A stretch of 64,000 nt of DNA from Paraclostridium bifermentans (GCF_019916025.1 NZ_CP079737.1:3224001-3288000); one strand, 5' to 3'. Shown: positions 43,683 to 54,191, numbered from the stretch's first letter. Program-made: numbers and translations. Notes: generated by a model from the letters alone, not told the origin.

Positions 43683-44162
43683 TTATTTATGGTACGGTTC
43701 ATTATTGTTTATTCTATATGCTCTATAAACTTGTTCTAATAATATTAACTTCATCATTTGATGAGGAAATGTCATCTTAGAGAAAGACAACTTATAATCC
43801 GCTCTTTTTAAAACGTCATCTGCTAGTCCTAATGATCCACCTATTATAAAAGTAATATGGCTATTCCCTCTAACAGCTAATTTACTCATAGTATCTGCTA
43901 ATTCTTCAGATGATAAATTCTTTCCATCTATAGCTAAAGCTATAACATAACTATTACTTTTTACCTTTGATAAAATCTTTTGGCCTTCTTTATTTTTTAC
44001 AATTTCCATGTCCTTTTCACTTAAACTTTCTGGACACTTTTCATCATCTAGCTCTATCATATCAAGTTTACAATACTTAGATAATCTCTTTTTAAACTCA
44101 TCTATTCCTAATTTTAAATACTTCTCTTTAAGCTTTCCAACGCTTATTATAGTTATATTCAT
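43683..44162 (-). CDS. rlmH: 23S rRNA pseudouridine-1915 N3-methyltransferase
   Basis: 159 residues, the usual SPOUT-family length. [14 protein letters not shown] at the N-terminus, [13 protein letters not shown] near 104 and the C-terminal [14 protein letters not shown] are diagnostic. RlmH methylates pseudouridine 1915 of 23S rRNA on the assembled ribosome. It follows the YycJ-like gene by 15 nt, the common firmicute order. Confidence 0.96.
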   Translation of the reverse strand: MNITIISVGKLKEKYLKLGIDEFKKRLSKYCKLDMIELDDEKCPESLSEKDMEIVKNKEGQKILSKVKSNSYVIALAIDGKNLSSEELADTMSKLAVRGNSHITFIIGGSLGLADDVLKRADYKLSFSKMTFPHQMMKLILLEQVYRAYRINNNEPYHK

Positions 44163-44177
44163 AAATGTCTCCTGTTT

Positions 44178-44972
44178 CTATAGTCTATATATATCCGATG
44201 CATCTTCTCTTAAAAGAACATCTAACTTAAGATCTTGTCCAACTATCATGTTGTTTTGTAATAAAATTCCCTTAGTTGTTTCATACGCTAATTCTGGAAA
44301 ATTATTTTCTTTACTTAAATGTGCAAGTAGTATAGATTCTGTTCCTTGGTTAATTAGTTCCACGCAAAACTTAGCTGCTTCTTCATTTGATAAATGTCCT
44401 GTTTCAGACATAACCCTCTTTTTTAAAGCATATGGGTAAGAACCCATCATAAGCATGTTTGGATCATAATTAGATTCCAATACTATTAATTTAGATTTAT
44501 ATAAATGTTTCTTTAAGTTTTCTGTTATACACCCTATATCTGTTGCAATAGATATTTTTTCTTGTTTATCATTATAAAAATTATATCCTACAGAATCTGC
44601 AGAGTCATGAGATGTTGAAAATGGTCTTATTATTAAATCATCTAACGAATAGGTTTTATCATTTTCAAAAACTTTCATATTTTTATCTTTTATATCCCCT
44701 ATTTTATCCTTCATTGCACACCATGTTTTCACATTAGCAAATATAGGTATATCAAATTTTCTTGATAATATTCCAGCCCCTTTTATATGGTCTGAATGTT
44801 CATGTGTTATAAATATTCCCTTTAATTCATTTGCATCTATATCTAAATCTTTTAAATTAGTTGTTATTCTCTTTCCGCTAAGGCCTGCATCAACTAGAAC
44901 CTTAGTGTTCTTACATCCAATATAATGACAGTTTCCACTACTTCCACTTCCTATAGAACTGTATTCTATCAT
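44178..44972 (-). CDS. Metallo-beta-lactamase-fold protein YycJ/WalJ
   Basis: 264 residues. SSIGSGSSGNCHYI at the N-terminus, LVDAGLSGKRI, and the metal motif THEHSDHIKG near residue 56 match the YycJ (WalJ) family, a putative single- or double-strand DNA exonuclease of the MBL fold. In many Firmicutes it is the end of the walRK operon; here walRK is not adjacent, only rlmH. AGAGGTG precedes the ATG. Confidence 0.88.
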   Translation of the reverse strand: MIEYSSIGSGSSGNCHYIGCKNTKVLVDAGLSGKRITTNLKDLDIDANELKGIFITHEHSDHIKGAGILSRKFDIPIFANVKTWCAMKDKIGDIKDKNMKVFENDKTYSLDDLIIRPFSTSHDSADSVGYNFYNDKQEKISIATDIGCITENLKKHLYKSKLIVLESNYDPNMLMMGSYPYALKKRVMSETGHLSNEEAAKFCVELINQGTESILLAHLSKENNFPELAYETTKGILLQNNMIVGQDLKLDVLLREDASDIYRL

Positions 44973-45020
44973 GTGGCACCTCTTTCTTTTACAATCATAA
45001 ATTATATTATACCAAAAAAA

Positions 45021-45050
45021 TAGAGCCTTAAAATATTTTTTAAGGCTCTA
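45021..45050 (-). terminator. Terminator of the M1 peptidase gene
   Basis: TAGAGCCTTA pairs with TAAGGCTCTA, followed on the reverse strand by TTTTTTT. Confidence 0.88.
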
Positions 45051-45058
45051 CCTAAATT

Positions 45059-46522
45059 TTACTTACATTTCTTTATTATGTTATCTATATCTACTCCATT
45101 TTTTCTCCATAACTCCATAAATTGGGATCCATTTGCATTTTTAAATTTATATGTTTCATAATATTCTTTTAATACTTTAAAAAATACTTTATCTCCTACT
45201 TCTTCTCTTATGTTATGGAATACTACTGCACCTTTAGTATATACGTTTAAACTATAATCCATTGAATTTTTGTATTTGCTTGAAGGCTTAAACATATCTT
45301 GACTAGAGTACGATTTTGATTGTTTTTCCATAGTGCTCATTAATCTTGTAGCTGTTTCTTTACCATATTTTTTTTCAAAGTAAAGCACTGTAGAATATTC
45401 AGTTAAAGCTTCATCTAACCAAGGTTCATTAACTTCATCATTTCCAACTACACTATACCACCATTGATGTGCTGTTTCATGAGCTATTACATATTCTAAT
45501 AAAAATTTATTTTTAGAATTATATAAGCTTTTATCTATCATAGATAAAGTTGGATACTCCATCCCCCCTATGTAAAAATCACTTGCTATAACAGAATATG
45601 TATCATATGGATATTTACCAAACATATCGCTGAATATGTCTATAGAATCTTTTGCTATAGTTGTAGATAAATCAGAGAATTTTTTATCTAAATTATAAGT
45701 TAATATTTCTGTATCCTTTGTATAATCTTTTTTAATATTAAATTTATCGCTTAAAACAAAAGCAAAATCTCTTACTTTATTTGCTTCTATATTGTACATG
45801 GATTTTTTATCACTTGATTTTGATTCTGTCACCTTTCCAGTAGTTCCAAATTTATATTTAGATGGAGCTAAAAGAGTAACTTTATAATTACTTACATCAC
45901 TATAAAATGGGTCACCTATACTTTCATAGCTTTTTGTATTCCATCCTCTATCATCATACACACAAGCTATAGGAAACCAATTTGTAACGTTTATAGTATC
46001 ATTTCCATATCCAAATCTACCAACTGAGTTAGGGATCTTTACATTAAATTTCATATCTATAGATACAGATTCGTTTTGCTTTAAAGGTTTGTCCAAGCGT
46101 ACTTCTAATATGTCTTCTTTATTACCATCAATATTAAATTTAACTTTTTCTCCACCGATTAATATATTTTGCATATCTATGTAACCTTCATTAAATCCAT
46201 TTGGATATGCTTGTTTCATTTGAGATTTTTCAAATGGAGCAAATTCTTCTTTTGAAAATGCATTTGGGTATATGTGAAAGTAAATACTCTTTAACTCATT
46301 TTTAGTATTATTAACGTATTGTACATTTTGATTGCACATCAAACGCTTACTTTCATCATCTAATATTACATCCATTTTGTAAGAACTCATATTCTCTGTT
46401 TTTATATTTGAAACAGGCTTATCAGCTTCTTTATTAAAATAAAATAGCCCTCCTAGAAAAATAATACCTACTATCATAAAAGATATAATTTTTCTATTTT
46501 TCCTTCTAAAATCAATAATCAA
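45059..46522 (-). CDS. Membrane-anchored M1-family metallopeptidase
   Basis: 487 residues. A basic N-terminus and one hydrophobic helix (about 11-28) anchor it outside the membrane. GGMEYP at 319-324 and the zinc motif HETAH at 348-352 with third ligand E371 (DEALTEYS) are those of gluzincin aminopeptidases. It would trim N-terminal residues of peptides. The start is TTG at 46522 with GGGGGA 8 nt upstream. It diverges from the DnaD/DnaC primosome genes. Confidence 0.9.
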   Translation of the reverse strand: MIIDFRRKNRKIISFMIVGIIFLGGLFYFNKEADKPVSNIKTENMSSYKMDVILDDESKRLMCNQNVQYVNNTKNELKSIYFHIYPNAFSKEEFAPFEKSQMKQAYPNGFNEGYIDMQNILIGGEKVKFNIDGNKEDILEVRLDKPLKQNESVSIDMKFNVKIPNSVGRFGYGNDTINVTNWFPIACVYDDRGWNTKSYESIGDPFYSDVSNYKVTLLAPSKYKFGTTGKVTESKSSDKKSMYNIEANKVRDFAFVLSDKFNIKKDYTKDTEILTYNLDKKFSDLSTTIAKDSIDIFSDMFGKYPYDTYSVIASDFYIGGMEYPTLSMIDKSLYNSKNKFLLEYVIAHETAHQWWYSVVGNDEVNEPWLDEALTEYSTVLYFEKKYGKETATRLMSTMEKQSKSYSSQDMFKPSSKYKNSMDYSLNVYTKGAVVFHNIREEVGDKVFFKVLKEYYETYKFKNANGSQFMELWRKNGVDIDNIIKKCK

Positions 46523-46620
46523 TTTTAAATCCCCCTTTGTCGTTAAATGAATATTTTTTTTAATTCTCTACATCATAATTTGTAATAGATTTTATGTTAT
46601 AATCAATCTGAGGTGATAAA

Positions 46621-47679
46621 ATGTTCTTTAAAGAAGTCAACGAAATAGATTTAGGCCAAACTACTATTGATAACATATTTATAGATATATTTATGCCAAT
46701 GGCTAATGGATTATACGTACAAGTTTATCTTTTAGGCTATAGATATGCATGTGATGAGACTTCTAACCCTAAGTTTAATAATAATTCTATTGCAAAAAAT
46801 TTAAATGTACCATTATCTGATGTATTGGCAGCTTGGGATTTTTGGGAAGACAAGAATTTAATAAAAAAACATAAAAATGATGGGCTAGATGATTTTAGTT
46901 TTTCAATAGAGTTTTTAGATTTGAAAAAAATATATATTGATAATATACTAAACGCAAATAATTCAGTTAAATCTGATGTTAATACTATCATTAGCATAAA
47001 TGATAATCCTGAAATTAGAAAAATGTTTAATTCTATAAATCAAATTATAGGTAGACATCTTCAGTCTAATGAAAAGATTACAATTATGGATATGATAGAT
47101 AAATATAATATGAGCACAGAAATGATAGTATGCGCTTATGAACACGTTAAAGAACAGACTGGAGTTGCTAAACCTGTTAGTTACGTAGAAGGTATAATTA
47201 GAAACTGGTATGATGCTAGTCTTTATACTGTTGAAGATGTTAAAAATAGCTTTGCTCAAAGAAGTAAGCGATTTATGATGTATAAAACAGTATTTAATGA
47301 ACTAGGATTTTCTAGACAAGCTACAAAAGCTGAAAAGGAAATTATGGATGTATGGTTTGATAAATATAAATTTGATATAGAACTTATTTTAGAAGCATGT
47401 TCTAAGTCTAAAAATATTTCTAATCCTTCTATAGCTTATATTAACGGAATTGTTAAGAGTTGGAATGATAAAAATATTAAAACGTTAGAAGACTTAAAAA
47501 CATCAGAAGAAGAATTTAAGAAACAATCAGAATCTAAAAAAGTTAATTCAAAATCTTCTAATGCTGCTCCTAAACAAGTTAAAACTAGATTCCATAATAT
47601 AAATCAAACTTTTACTAAATATAGTCCTGATGAATTAGAAAAAATACTTCAAGAAAGCCAAAAAGGCAAATTTAGATAA
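46621..47679 (+). CDS. DnaD-type primosome protein
   Basis: 352 residues. An N-terminal winged-helix region (about 1-110) is followed by two DnaD-like C-terminal repeats: KITIMDMIDKYNMSTEMIV...YVEGIIRNWYDASL near 145-200 and KAEKEIMDVWFDKYKFD...YINGIVKSWNDKNI near 235-295. Such proteins remodel DNA and help load the replicative helicase. It is 25 nt upstream of a DnaC-like loader ATPase. GAGGTG precedes the ATG. Confidence 0.9.
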   Translation: MFFKEVNEIDLGQTTIDNIFIDIFMPMANGLYVQVYLLGYRYACDETSNPKFNNNSIAKNLNVPLSDVLAAWDFWEDKNLIKKHKNDGLDDFSFSIEFLDLKKIYIDNILNANNSVKSDVNTIISINDNPEIRKMFNSINQIIGRHLQSNEKITIMDMIDKYNMSTEMIVCAYEHVKEQTGVAKPVSYVEGIIRNWYDASLYTVEDVKNSFAQRSKRFMMYKTVFNELGFSRQATKAEKEIMDVWFDKYKFDIELILEACSKSKNISNPSIAYINGIVKSWNDKNIKTLEDLKTSEEEFKKQSESKKVNSKSSNAAPKQVKTRFHNINQTFTKYSPDELEKILQESQKGKFR

Positions 47680-47704
47680 ATAATTTTAGGTAGGTGATTA
47701 ATAT

Positions 47705-48700
47705 ATGAAAGAATCAACATTGAGAGATATTCTTACTTCTTATGAGCGAAAAAGAGATCAATCTGAACGTGATTTACAAGAAAGAAAAAAGAAAGTTTAC
47801 TCTAGAATACCTGAAATTAAACAAATAGATGAGGAAATAGGTAAGATAGGATTAAAACTTGCTAAATTAATTCTTTTAAATCCTAAGGATAAAGAGTCTA
47901 TACTAAATGAAACTAAAGCTCAAATGAACGAGTTAAAGAAAAAGAAAGAAGGACTCTTATCAGATAATCGTGTACCTAATGGATATTTAGAAGTTAAACA
48001 CGATTGCTCTATATGTAAAGATACGGGATTTTTAGGAAATGGACATAAATGTAATTGCCTTAAACAAAGAATAATAAATGAGGCTTATCATATGTCTAAT
48101 TTATCTAGAGTTCTTCATCATCAAAACTTCTCTACTTTTGATGAGTCTATATTCTCTACTCAAAGAGAAGATTCTTCTGGAGTATCTCCTCAAGAAAATA
48201 TATTAGAGATATTATCTATATGTGAAGGTTTTGTTATGAACTTCGATAAAGATAATGATGAAAATATGCTTTTCTATGGAGACACAGGTTTAGGGAAAAG
48301 TTTTATGTGTAACTGTGTTGCAAAAGAACTTTTAGATAAGGGTTACTTAGTTATATATCAGACTGCTTTTAAAATGTTTGAAATCATAGAAGAATATAAG
48401 TTTAAAAATTCAGATGATCATATAACAAAAGATAATTATAATAATTTATTTGATTGTGATCTTTTAATAATTGATGATTTAGGAACAGAGCTTACTAACT
48501 CTTTTACTAATAGTGAATTATTTAATATTTTAAATACTCGTCTACTATCAGGAAAGAAAACTATAATTTCAACTAACTTATCCCCTATGCAATTAGGAGA
48601 TATATACGCACAAAGAATATTCTCTAGAATATTTGATAGATTTAGAATGGTTAAGTTTACAGGTAATGATTTAAGATGGGAACAAAAAATGACTAAGTAG
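47705..48700 (+). CDS. DnaC/DnaI-like helicase loader ATPase
   Basis: 331 residues. A coiled N-terminus is followed by a Cys cluster (CSICKDTGFLGNGHKCNC, residues about 100-117), then an AAA+ domain with Walker A GDTGLGKSF near 197 and Walker B LLIIDDLGTE near 255. It would load the replicative helicase (dnaC at 58169) at oriC or at restarting forks together with the DnaD protein. It could equally be named dnaI. Confidence 0.9.
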   Translation: MKESTLRDILTSYERKRDQSERDLQERKKKVYSRIPEIKQIDEEIGKIGLKLAKLILLNPKDKESILNETKAQMNELKKKKEGLLSDNRVPNGYLEVKHDCSICKDTGFLGNGHKCNCLKQRIINEAYHMSNLSRVLHHQNFSTFDESIFSTQREDSSGVSPQENILEILSICEGFVMNFDKDNDENMLFYGDTGLGKSFMCNCVAKELLDKGYLVIYQTAFKMFEIIEEYKFKNSDDHITKDNYNNLFDCDLLIIDDLGTELTNSFTNSELFNILNTRLLSGKKTIISTNLSPMQLGDIYAQRIFSRIFDRFRMVKFTGNDLRWEQKMTK

Positions 48701-48731
48701 AAAATCTCCGTATTTTCTAACTTAGTCATTT
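48689..48731. terminator. Bidirectional terminator, DnaC-like / ABC transporter
   Basis: AATGACTAAGT-AGAAAAT pairs with ATTTTCT-ACTTAGTCATT. The left arm includes the end of the loader gene. Confidence 0.85.
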
Positions 48732-48744
48732 TATTTATATAATA

Positions 48745-49419
48745 TTAATTGTTTATATTTAATTTTCCATCTTTAATTTCAACACAAGTATCTGCCATAT
48801 CAGCAATTTCATTATTATGAGTTATCATAACTAATGTTTGTCCAAAATCTTTCACACAACTTCCTAATAAAGCCATAACTTCTTCTGTTGTTTTACTATC
48901 TAAATTTCCTGTTGGCTCATCTGCAAATATTATTTTAGGTTTATTGGCCAAAGCTCTTGCAATAGCTACCCTCTGTTGTTGACCTCCACTTAATTCATTA
49001 GGAAATTTATTAATTTTATCTTTAAGCCCTAAATTATCAATTATACTGTCTATGTATTTTTTATCTACTTTTTTATCGTCTATAGATATTGGAAGTATTA
49101 TATTCTCGTATACATTTATAACTGGTATTAAGTTAAAGCTTTGAAATATAAATCCAAATTCTTCACTTCTTAATTTAGATAATTTATTTTCATTTAAAGT
49201 TGAGATATCTTTACCTTTTAACATTACTTTACCTGATGATACAGTATCTAGTCCTGCAATACAATTTAAAAGTGTACTTTTACCGCTTCCACTCGGACCT
49301 ATTATAGCTGTAAATTTGCCTTTTTCTATAGATAAATTTATATCTTTTAATGCTTGTACTTTATTGGCCCCTTTACCATATATTTTATTTAAATTTGTTA
49401 TCTCTAATATATTTGTCAC
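48745..49419 (-). CDS. ABC transporter ATP-binding protein (MacB/LolD type)
   Basis: 224 residues with Walker A GPSGSGKST, Q-loop FQSFNLIPVINVYEN, signature LSGGQQQR and Walker B IIFADEPTGNLD. It energises the FtsX-like permease encoded just upstream. GTG at 49419 is the likely start because AAGGTGGGG lies 5 nt before it; an ATG at 49440 overlaps the permease stop and would destroy this ribosome binding site. Confidence 0.9.
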   Translation of the reverse strand: MTNILEITNLNKIYGKGANKVQALKDINLSIEKGKFTAIIGPSGSGKSTLLNCIAGLDTVSSGKVMLKGKDISTLNENKLSKLRSEEFGFIFQSFNLIPVINVYENIILPISIDDKKVDKKYIDSIIDNLGLKDKINKFPNELSGGQQQRVAIARALANKPKIIFADEPTGNLDSKTTEEVMALLGSCVKDFGQTLVMITHNNEIADMADTCVEIKDGKLNINN

Positions 49420-49432
49420 AAAATCCCCACCT

Positions 49433-51997
49433 TTATTCATTTGTACTCAACCCTTCTACTATGCTCATTTTTTCAATCTTCTTTTTACATAAAAATACTG
49501 CTATTAAACACATAATTATAGATACTATTAAAAATTCTACACTTTCAAATATAGGTAATGTAAACTTAATAGCTTCTTCAGTTCCTAATCCCTGTTTATA
49601 TGCTTCATTTGTAAGTTTTGTAAGTTTATAAATGTTATGAGTAGCAAGTATACTAGCAAATATTGATGCAAAAAATGCATACATTATATTTTCCTTTACA
49701 ATCATATTTTTAAGTTTTTTAGGACTCATTCCTATAGCTCTTAATGTTGAAAGTTCCTTCATTCTAGTCATTATATTAGCTTTTATTATGCACAGTACAT
49801 TTATAGATGATATTAGTAGTATTAAACTTACGATTACCAGTGTTTCTTTTGTAGTCTTTTCGCTTTGCTTTATATAGAAATTTTTATAATTGTACTTACT
49901 TTCAAATTTTGAAAATGAATTGTTTTTTATAACTTTTTCTATTTCATCTTGAGCTTTTTTATCAGTTCCTTTCTCAATTTGTATATTTAATTTATTATAA
50001 TTTTCTCGCCCACTTATATTTTTAAAATCCTCTTCATTTAATACAACTTTTAATCCACGAGAAAGACCACCTTCTTTTAAAACATAGTCTCCATTTAAAA
50101 TTCCAGCAACCTCTATCTTTTCATTTTTATACTCTACTTTATTGTTTTTTGTAACAGGAATCTTTATATTTATTAAATCGCCTACTTTCATATCATTTAA
50201 TAACTTTGTATGAGGGGATGCATTAGAGTAAAAATAATTCGTTACTAAAGCTTTTGGATATTTACCTTTACTTTTATCACTTATATTTTCCCCTTTTTCA
50301 ATATATTGATTTAAGTCTTTTAAACTCTTATTGCTATTCCCTTCAATATCTACATATTCTTCCAAATCTTTATTTTCATCAGCTATACCATTTACACTTT
50401 TATACTCCTTGGTTAAATCTTTAGAGTTAGTTATAAAAATTCCAGTTAACTCAATAATTGGTTTTACACTTTTTACTTCTTTTATTTTTGATATTTTTTC
50501 TATTTCATTTTTACTAAATTTAGTAAAATTAGAATCTGAGTTATTAGTATTATGAAATAACTTTATATCGCTATTTCCCATCGTCATAACAGCAATACTA
50601 CTATTATCTAGGCTTTTATCTTCACTTTTTGACATTGCAATCGTATCTATAAAAAGTACTCCTCCCAAACTTATGGATATAATACACAGTATTGTTCTTA
50701 TTTTATTTCTCCAAAAGTTTTTGTAAGCCATTTCTCCTGAAAATCCAAAAACCTTTCTTATTAATTTATAACAAAATCTATTTTTCTGTTTTTTATTAAA
50801 TTTATCACTGCTTCTAATAGCCTCTACAGGCGAAATTTTCCCACTTTTATATATTGGTACTAAACTTGATATAAACACAGCTATAGTAGCCATTAACATA
50901 GGCTCATATATACTAGCTTTACTTATGTAAATATTCACAAACCTTCCATAAATAATGTAAAATCCAGCATATGAAGCTAATATTCCTATCAAGAATCCAA
51001 ATGCAAGACCTAATGCCAATACGCTAATACTTTCTATCGCAATCATAAATCTTACTTTCTTTTTAGATAAACCAATTGCTCTTAATATACCTATTTGTTT
51101 TGTCATATCTATAAGAACTATACTAAATATATTACATATAACTAAAGTTGCCGCTAACATTGGATATAACTTTCGCTTCATTGTATATGTTGTTCCCTTT
51201 GACATTGAGTAATCATCTAAAACTTGTGTTAGTGATGCATTTACCATAAAATTTGAATCATTTAATCCATATTTATTTATAATTTCATAAGCTTTTCCAA
51301 TATCTGGTCTAGATGAGTTTAAATATAAAGTTCCACCATGAGTTACTAAATTGTTTGGTAAAATAGATTCATTGCTATTATCTTTAGTAAAAGCCTTTAC
51401 TCCATAGTATTCATTTTCACTTGCATAACTACTTGAATCTTCATAGTAAGCATCAGGTTTTTTTACTATACCAACAAGTTTGAACTTTTTATCTTTACTA
51501 AATATTTGATTCTCATTATTTTTATCAACGTAATACTTTACAATTTTAAAATCAATTTCTTGATTTAAATCATCACTTAAGCCCATTTCTTTTAATGCTT
51601 TTTGCTCTATAACTATTTCATTTGAATTTTTAGGATTACTTCCTTTCGATAATTGATATCCATATGAATCTATAAATTTATCACTATATGAATTTAATTG
51701 AATTGATGTTCCGTTTTTTCCTACAATCTTACCTAACCCCAAAATATCATTAACTTCAGTTACTTCCTTATCTTTTTTTAACTTATTAACTATATCATCG
51801 CTTAAGTTGCTATATTCAACGTGATAGTCACTATAATTTTTATATGCTTCTTTTATTTCTAGTTTACTTTGTGTTTCTGGTATTACATTTAATGAAAATA
51901 CTAGTATTACAGCTAACGCTATACTTGTTATTAATGCGATAGTCCTTCCTTTTTGCTCTTTCATATAAGCAATTGCTAACTTAAAACTAATCTTCAA
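49433..51997 (-). CDS. FtsX-like ABC transporter permease
   Basis: 854 residues with an N-terminal transmembrane helix, a large extracytoplasmic domain, three helices near 280-385 (FtsX repeat 1), a second extracytoplasmic domain and three C-terminal helices (FtsX repeat 2, ELSTLRAIGMSPKKLK). This mechanotransmission-type architecture is used for peptide/antibiotic resistance or lipoprotein release. It lies beside an AgrC/LytTR two-component system, a pairing common for peptide exporters. The substrate is unknown. Confidence 0.88.
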   Translation of the reverse strand: MKISFKLAIAYMKEQKGRTIALITSIALAVILVFSLNVIPETQSKLEIKEAYKNYSDYHVEYSNLSDDIVNKLKKDKEVTEVNDILGLGKIVGKNGTSIQLNSYSDKFIDSYGYQLSKGSNPKNSNEIVIEQKALKEMGLSDDLNQEIDFKIVKYYVDKNNENQIFSKDKKFKLVGIVKKPDAYYEDSSSYASENEYYGVKAFTKDNSNESILPNNLVTHGGTLYLNSSRPDIGKAYEIINKYGLNDSNFMVNASLTQVLDDYSMSKGTTYTMKRKLYPMLAATLVICNIFSIVLIDMTKQIGILRAIGLSKKKVRFMIAIESISVLALGLAFGFLIGILASYAGFYIIYGRFVNIYISKASIYEPMLMATIAVFISSLVPIYKSGKISPVEAIRSSDKFNKKQKNRFCYKLIRKVFGFSGEMAYKNFWRNKIRTILCIISISLGGVLFIDTIAMSKSEDKSLDNSSIAVMTMGNSDIKLFHNTNNSDSNFTKFSKNEIEKISKIKEVKSVKPIIELTGIFITNSKDLTKEYKSVNGIADENKDLEEYVDIEGNSNKSLKDLNQYIEKGENISDKSKGKYPKALVTNYFYSNASPHTKLLNDMKVGDLINIKIPVTKNNKVEYKNEKIEVAGILNGDYVLKEGGLSRGLKVVLNEEDFKNISGRENYNKLNIQIEKGTDKKAQDEIEKVIKNNSFSKFESKYNYKNFYIKQSEKTTKETLVIVSLILLISSINVLCIIKANIMTRMKELSTLRAIGMSPKKLKNMIVKENIMYAFFASIFASILATHNIYKLTKLTNEAYKQGLGTEEAIKFTLPIFESVEFLIVSIIMCLIAVFLCKKKIEKMSIVEGLSTNE

Positions 51998-52041
51998 AAT
52001 ATACCCTCCCTTTTGTAATTCATATTTATGCCCCTAAAATC

Positions 52042-52093
52042 AAAAAAATAAGGTGTTATCTTTTACGTTTAAAAGATAACACCTTATTTTTTT
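52042..52093 (-). terminator. Very strong terminator after the histidine kinase gene
   Basis: A stem of more than 20 bp (AAATAAGGTGTTATCTTTT / AAAAGATAACACCTTATTT) flanked by A and T runs separates the two-component genes from the ABC genes, so the latter need their own promoter or readthrough. Confidence 0.9.
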
Positions 52094-52104
52094 TGATTCA
52101 ATAT

Positions 52105-53481
52105 TTATAGTACAACTGGTACCTTTGTAGCCCCAACTGTCATGTTTTCATCTATAGGTATATAAATTTGTAATAAAAATTTATTTTTAAAATCCTCTAT
52201 TTCCAAATCTCCATTATATTTTTCAAGTGAAGATTTAACACTTTTTAGCCCTATTCCATGAATAAATTTATCTTTCTTGCTAGTTATAATCTTACTATTT
52301 TTTATTTCTAGTTTATTTATTTTTGAATTTTCACAGCGTATAACATAATATGATTTAACAAGTGTTCCCCTTATTTTTATATATTTTTTATCCATAGAAG
52401 TTTTATTGCATGCTTCTATTGCGTTATCTAATATATTTGAAAATATGCTACATACATCTGTCATTTCTATAAAATTACATTTAGAAAAATTAACATCACA
52501 AGTTAAATCTATATTATTTTCATTACAAATATTTTGTTTTTCATTTAATATAATATCTAATATCATATTCCCAGTATTATGTATTTCTTTGAACTCGTTT
52601 AATTCTTTACTCATTTCATTTATATATTTATTTACATCTTCTTTTTCAGAGCTTAAATTTTTTATACAAAATATATGATTATTTATATCATGATAAAGTT
52701 TTTTAACTTTATTTTGAGATTCTTGAAGATTTAAATAATACTTGTACTGAATATCTATTTTTTCTTTTAATAACCTCTCTTCACTTTTTTCTTTAATATC
52801 TTTAATGATTTTAAAAACTATCATTAAAAGTAAAAAGCTACTTAAAAAGGATAATTTAGGAGTTGTATTTATATTAAATCCATTAACTTGACTATATAGA
52901 TCAATCTTAACCATATACAAAACACTAGGTAAAGTATTTATAAGCGCTACTGAAAAATTACTTATTATACAACATATTATAATTATAATATTTAATTTTT
53001 CTTTATCTATACTTCTCAATTTCTTAATTTTGCTTATATAACACATATTTATAAACATTGAAATTGTATTTTCTATAATAAATATTATAGTTAAATTATG
53101 TTCTGATGTAATTAAAGTATATGGTGTACCTCCTGTTATAATAAAATAAGATATATCGAATATAAACCCTGAGATTATATAATTTGCTGTAGTATAAGTT
53201 AAGTAATATAATAATGATTTAAAATAACTTACTTTATAATTTAATTTTGCAAATAAAATAAATACTATCCACTTTAAATTATTTATAAAACCATAATATT
53301 GAGTTGCCATATTAAACATAATTGTAGCATCTAAAGCTCCTATTAATAAAAATATGATATCTATATAAATTTTTTTGTATTTTTTTACTTCTAAACAATT
53401 TAATATTTTAATAAAAATTAAATACTCAACAAATACTCTTGCAAATCTAGCTATATTTGACATTAATTCAACATCTAACAT
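52105..53481 (-). CDS. AgrC-like sensor histidine kinase
   Basis: 458 residues. Six or seven hydrophobic helices cover about 1-225, followed by a HPK10-type kinase core: KVKKLYHDINNHIFCIKNL with phospho-acceptor H264, the N-box DNAIEAC near residue 365, and GIGLKSVKSSLEKYNG near the end. This class senses peptides. The start overlaps the response regulator stop by 7 nt, so the two are translationally coupled. No agrB/agrD-like genes are visible nearby. Confidence 0.9.
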   Translation of the reverse strand: MLDVELMSNIARFARVFVEYLIFIKILNCLEVKKYKKIYIDIIFLLIGALDATIMFNMATQYYGFINNLKWIVFILFAKLNYKVSYFKSLLYYLTYTTANYIISGFIFDISYFIITGGTPYTLITSEHNLTIIFIIENTISMFINMCYISKIKKLRSIDKEKLNIIIIICCIISNFSVALINTLPSVLYMVKIDLYSQVNGFNINTTPKLSFLSSFLLLMIVFKIIKDIKEKSEERLLKEKIDIQYKYYLNLQESQNKVKKLYHDINNHIFCIKNLSSEKEDVNKYINEMSKELNEFKEIHNTGNMILDIILNEKQNICNENNIDLTCDVNFSKCNFIEMTDVCSIFSNILDNAIEACNKTSMDKKYIKIRGTLVKSYYVIRCENSKINKLEIKNSKIITSKKDKFIHGIGLKSVKSSLEKYNGDLEIEDFKNKFLLQIYIPIDENMTVGATKVPVVL

Positions 53482-54191
53482 AACTTTTCTCCTAAAGAAC
53501 TTAAAAACTTATGCTTAAAATCTTTAAATCTATGCCTACTAACTAAAATCTCTTCTTTATTATCTAATATAGCTACATATTGTTTTATATTTTCTACATA
53601 ATTTATATTCACTAAGAAACTTTTATGACATCTATAAAAATTATGATTTTTTAATTCCTTTTCAATCTTATCCATGGTCATTTTAGTTTCATAAATTTTA
53701 TTTTCCGTGTGTATAGTCATATCTTTTCTTTGAATTTCAATATAAGTTATATCTTCGATATTTATTTTGTAAGTTTCATTTTTATTTTCAACTAACACAA
53801 ATTTATCTCTTTTATTTATAACTTCATCTATACAGCTCAAAATATGTTTCTTAAAATCATCATATTGTATAGGCTTTAGTAAATATCTATAAGCCCTTAC
53901 TTCATATCCTTCTTGTATGTATTCAATAAGTGACGTTGTAAAAATTATTTCTGGTTTATTTTTATCGATTTCTCTTATCTTTCTAGCTACATCCATTCCA
54001 GTTATTTCGTCCATCTGAATGTCTAGTATAAATATATCCGCACCTTGATTATAATTATTAAGTAATTCTTCCCCAGTTGAATATATATTTAAATTGTAAT
54101 CAATATTTTTTTCATATAATATATTTTGTAAAATTTTTTCTATATTTTTTTGATGTTCTACTTGATCTTCGCATAAAATTATTTCTATCAT
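53475..54191 (-). CDS. LytTR-family response regulator
   Basis: 238 residues: a CheY-like receiver with phospho-acceptor D57 in DIFILDIQMDEITG and a C-terminal LytTR DNA-binding domain (YRCHKSFLVNINYVENIKQY, LVSRHRFKDFKHKF). It pairs with the AgrC-like kinase encoded immediately downstream. The neighbouring ABC transporter genes are plausible targets. Confidence 0.93.
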   Translation of the reverse strand: MIEIILCEDQVEHQKNIEKILQNILYEKNIDYNLNIYSTGEELLNNYNQGADIFILDIQMDEITGMDVARKIREIDKNKPEIIFTTSLIEYIQEGYEVRAYRYLLKPIQYDDFKKHILSCIDEVINKRDKFVLVENKNETYKINIEDITYIEIQRKDMTIHTENKIYETKMTMDKIEKELKNHNFYRCHKSFLVNINYVENIKQYVAILDNKEEILVSRHRFKDFKHKFLSSLGEKLC

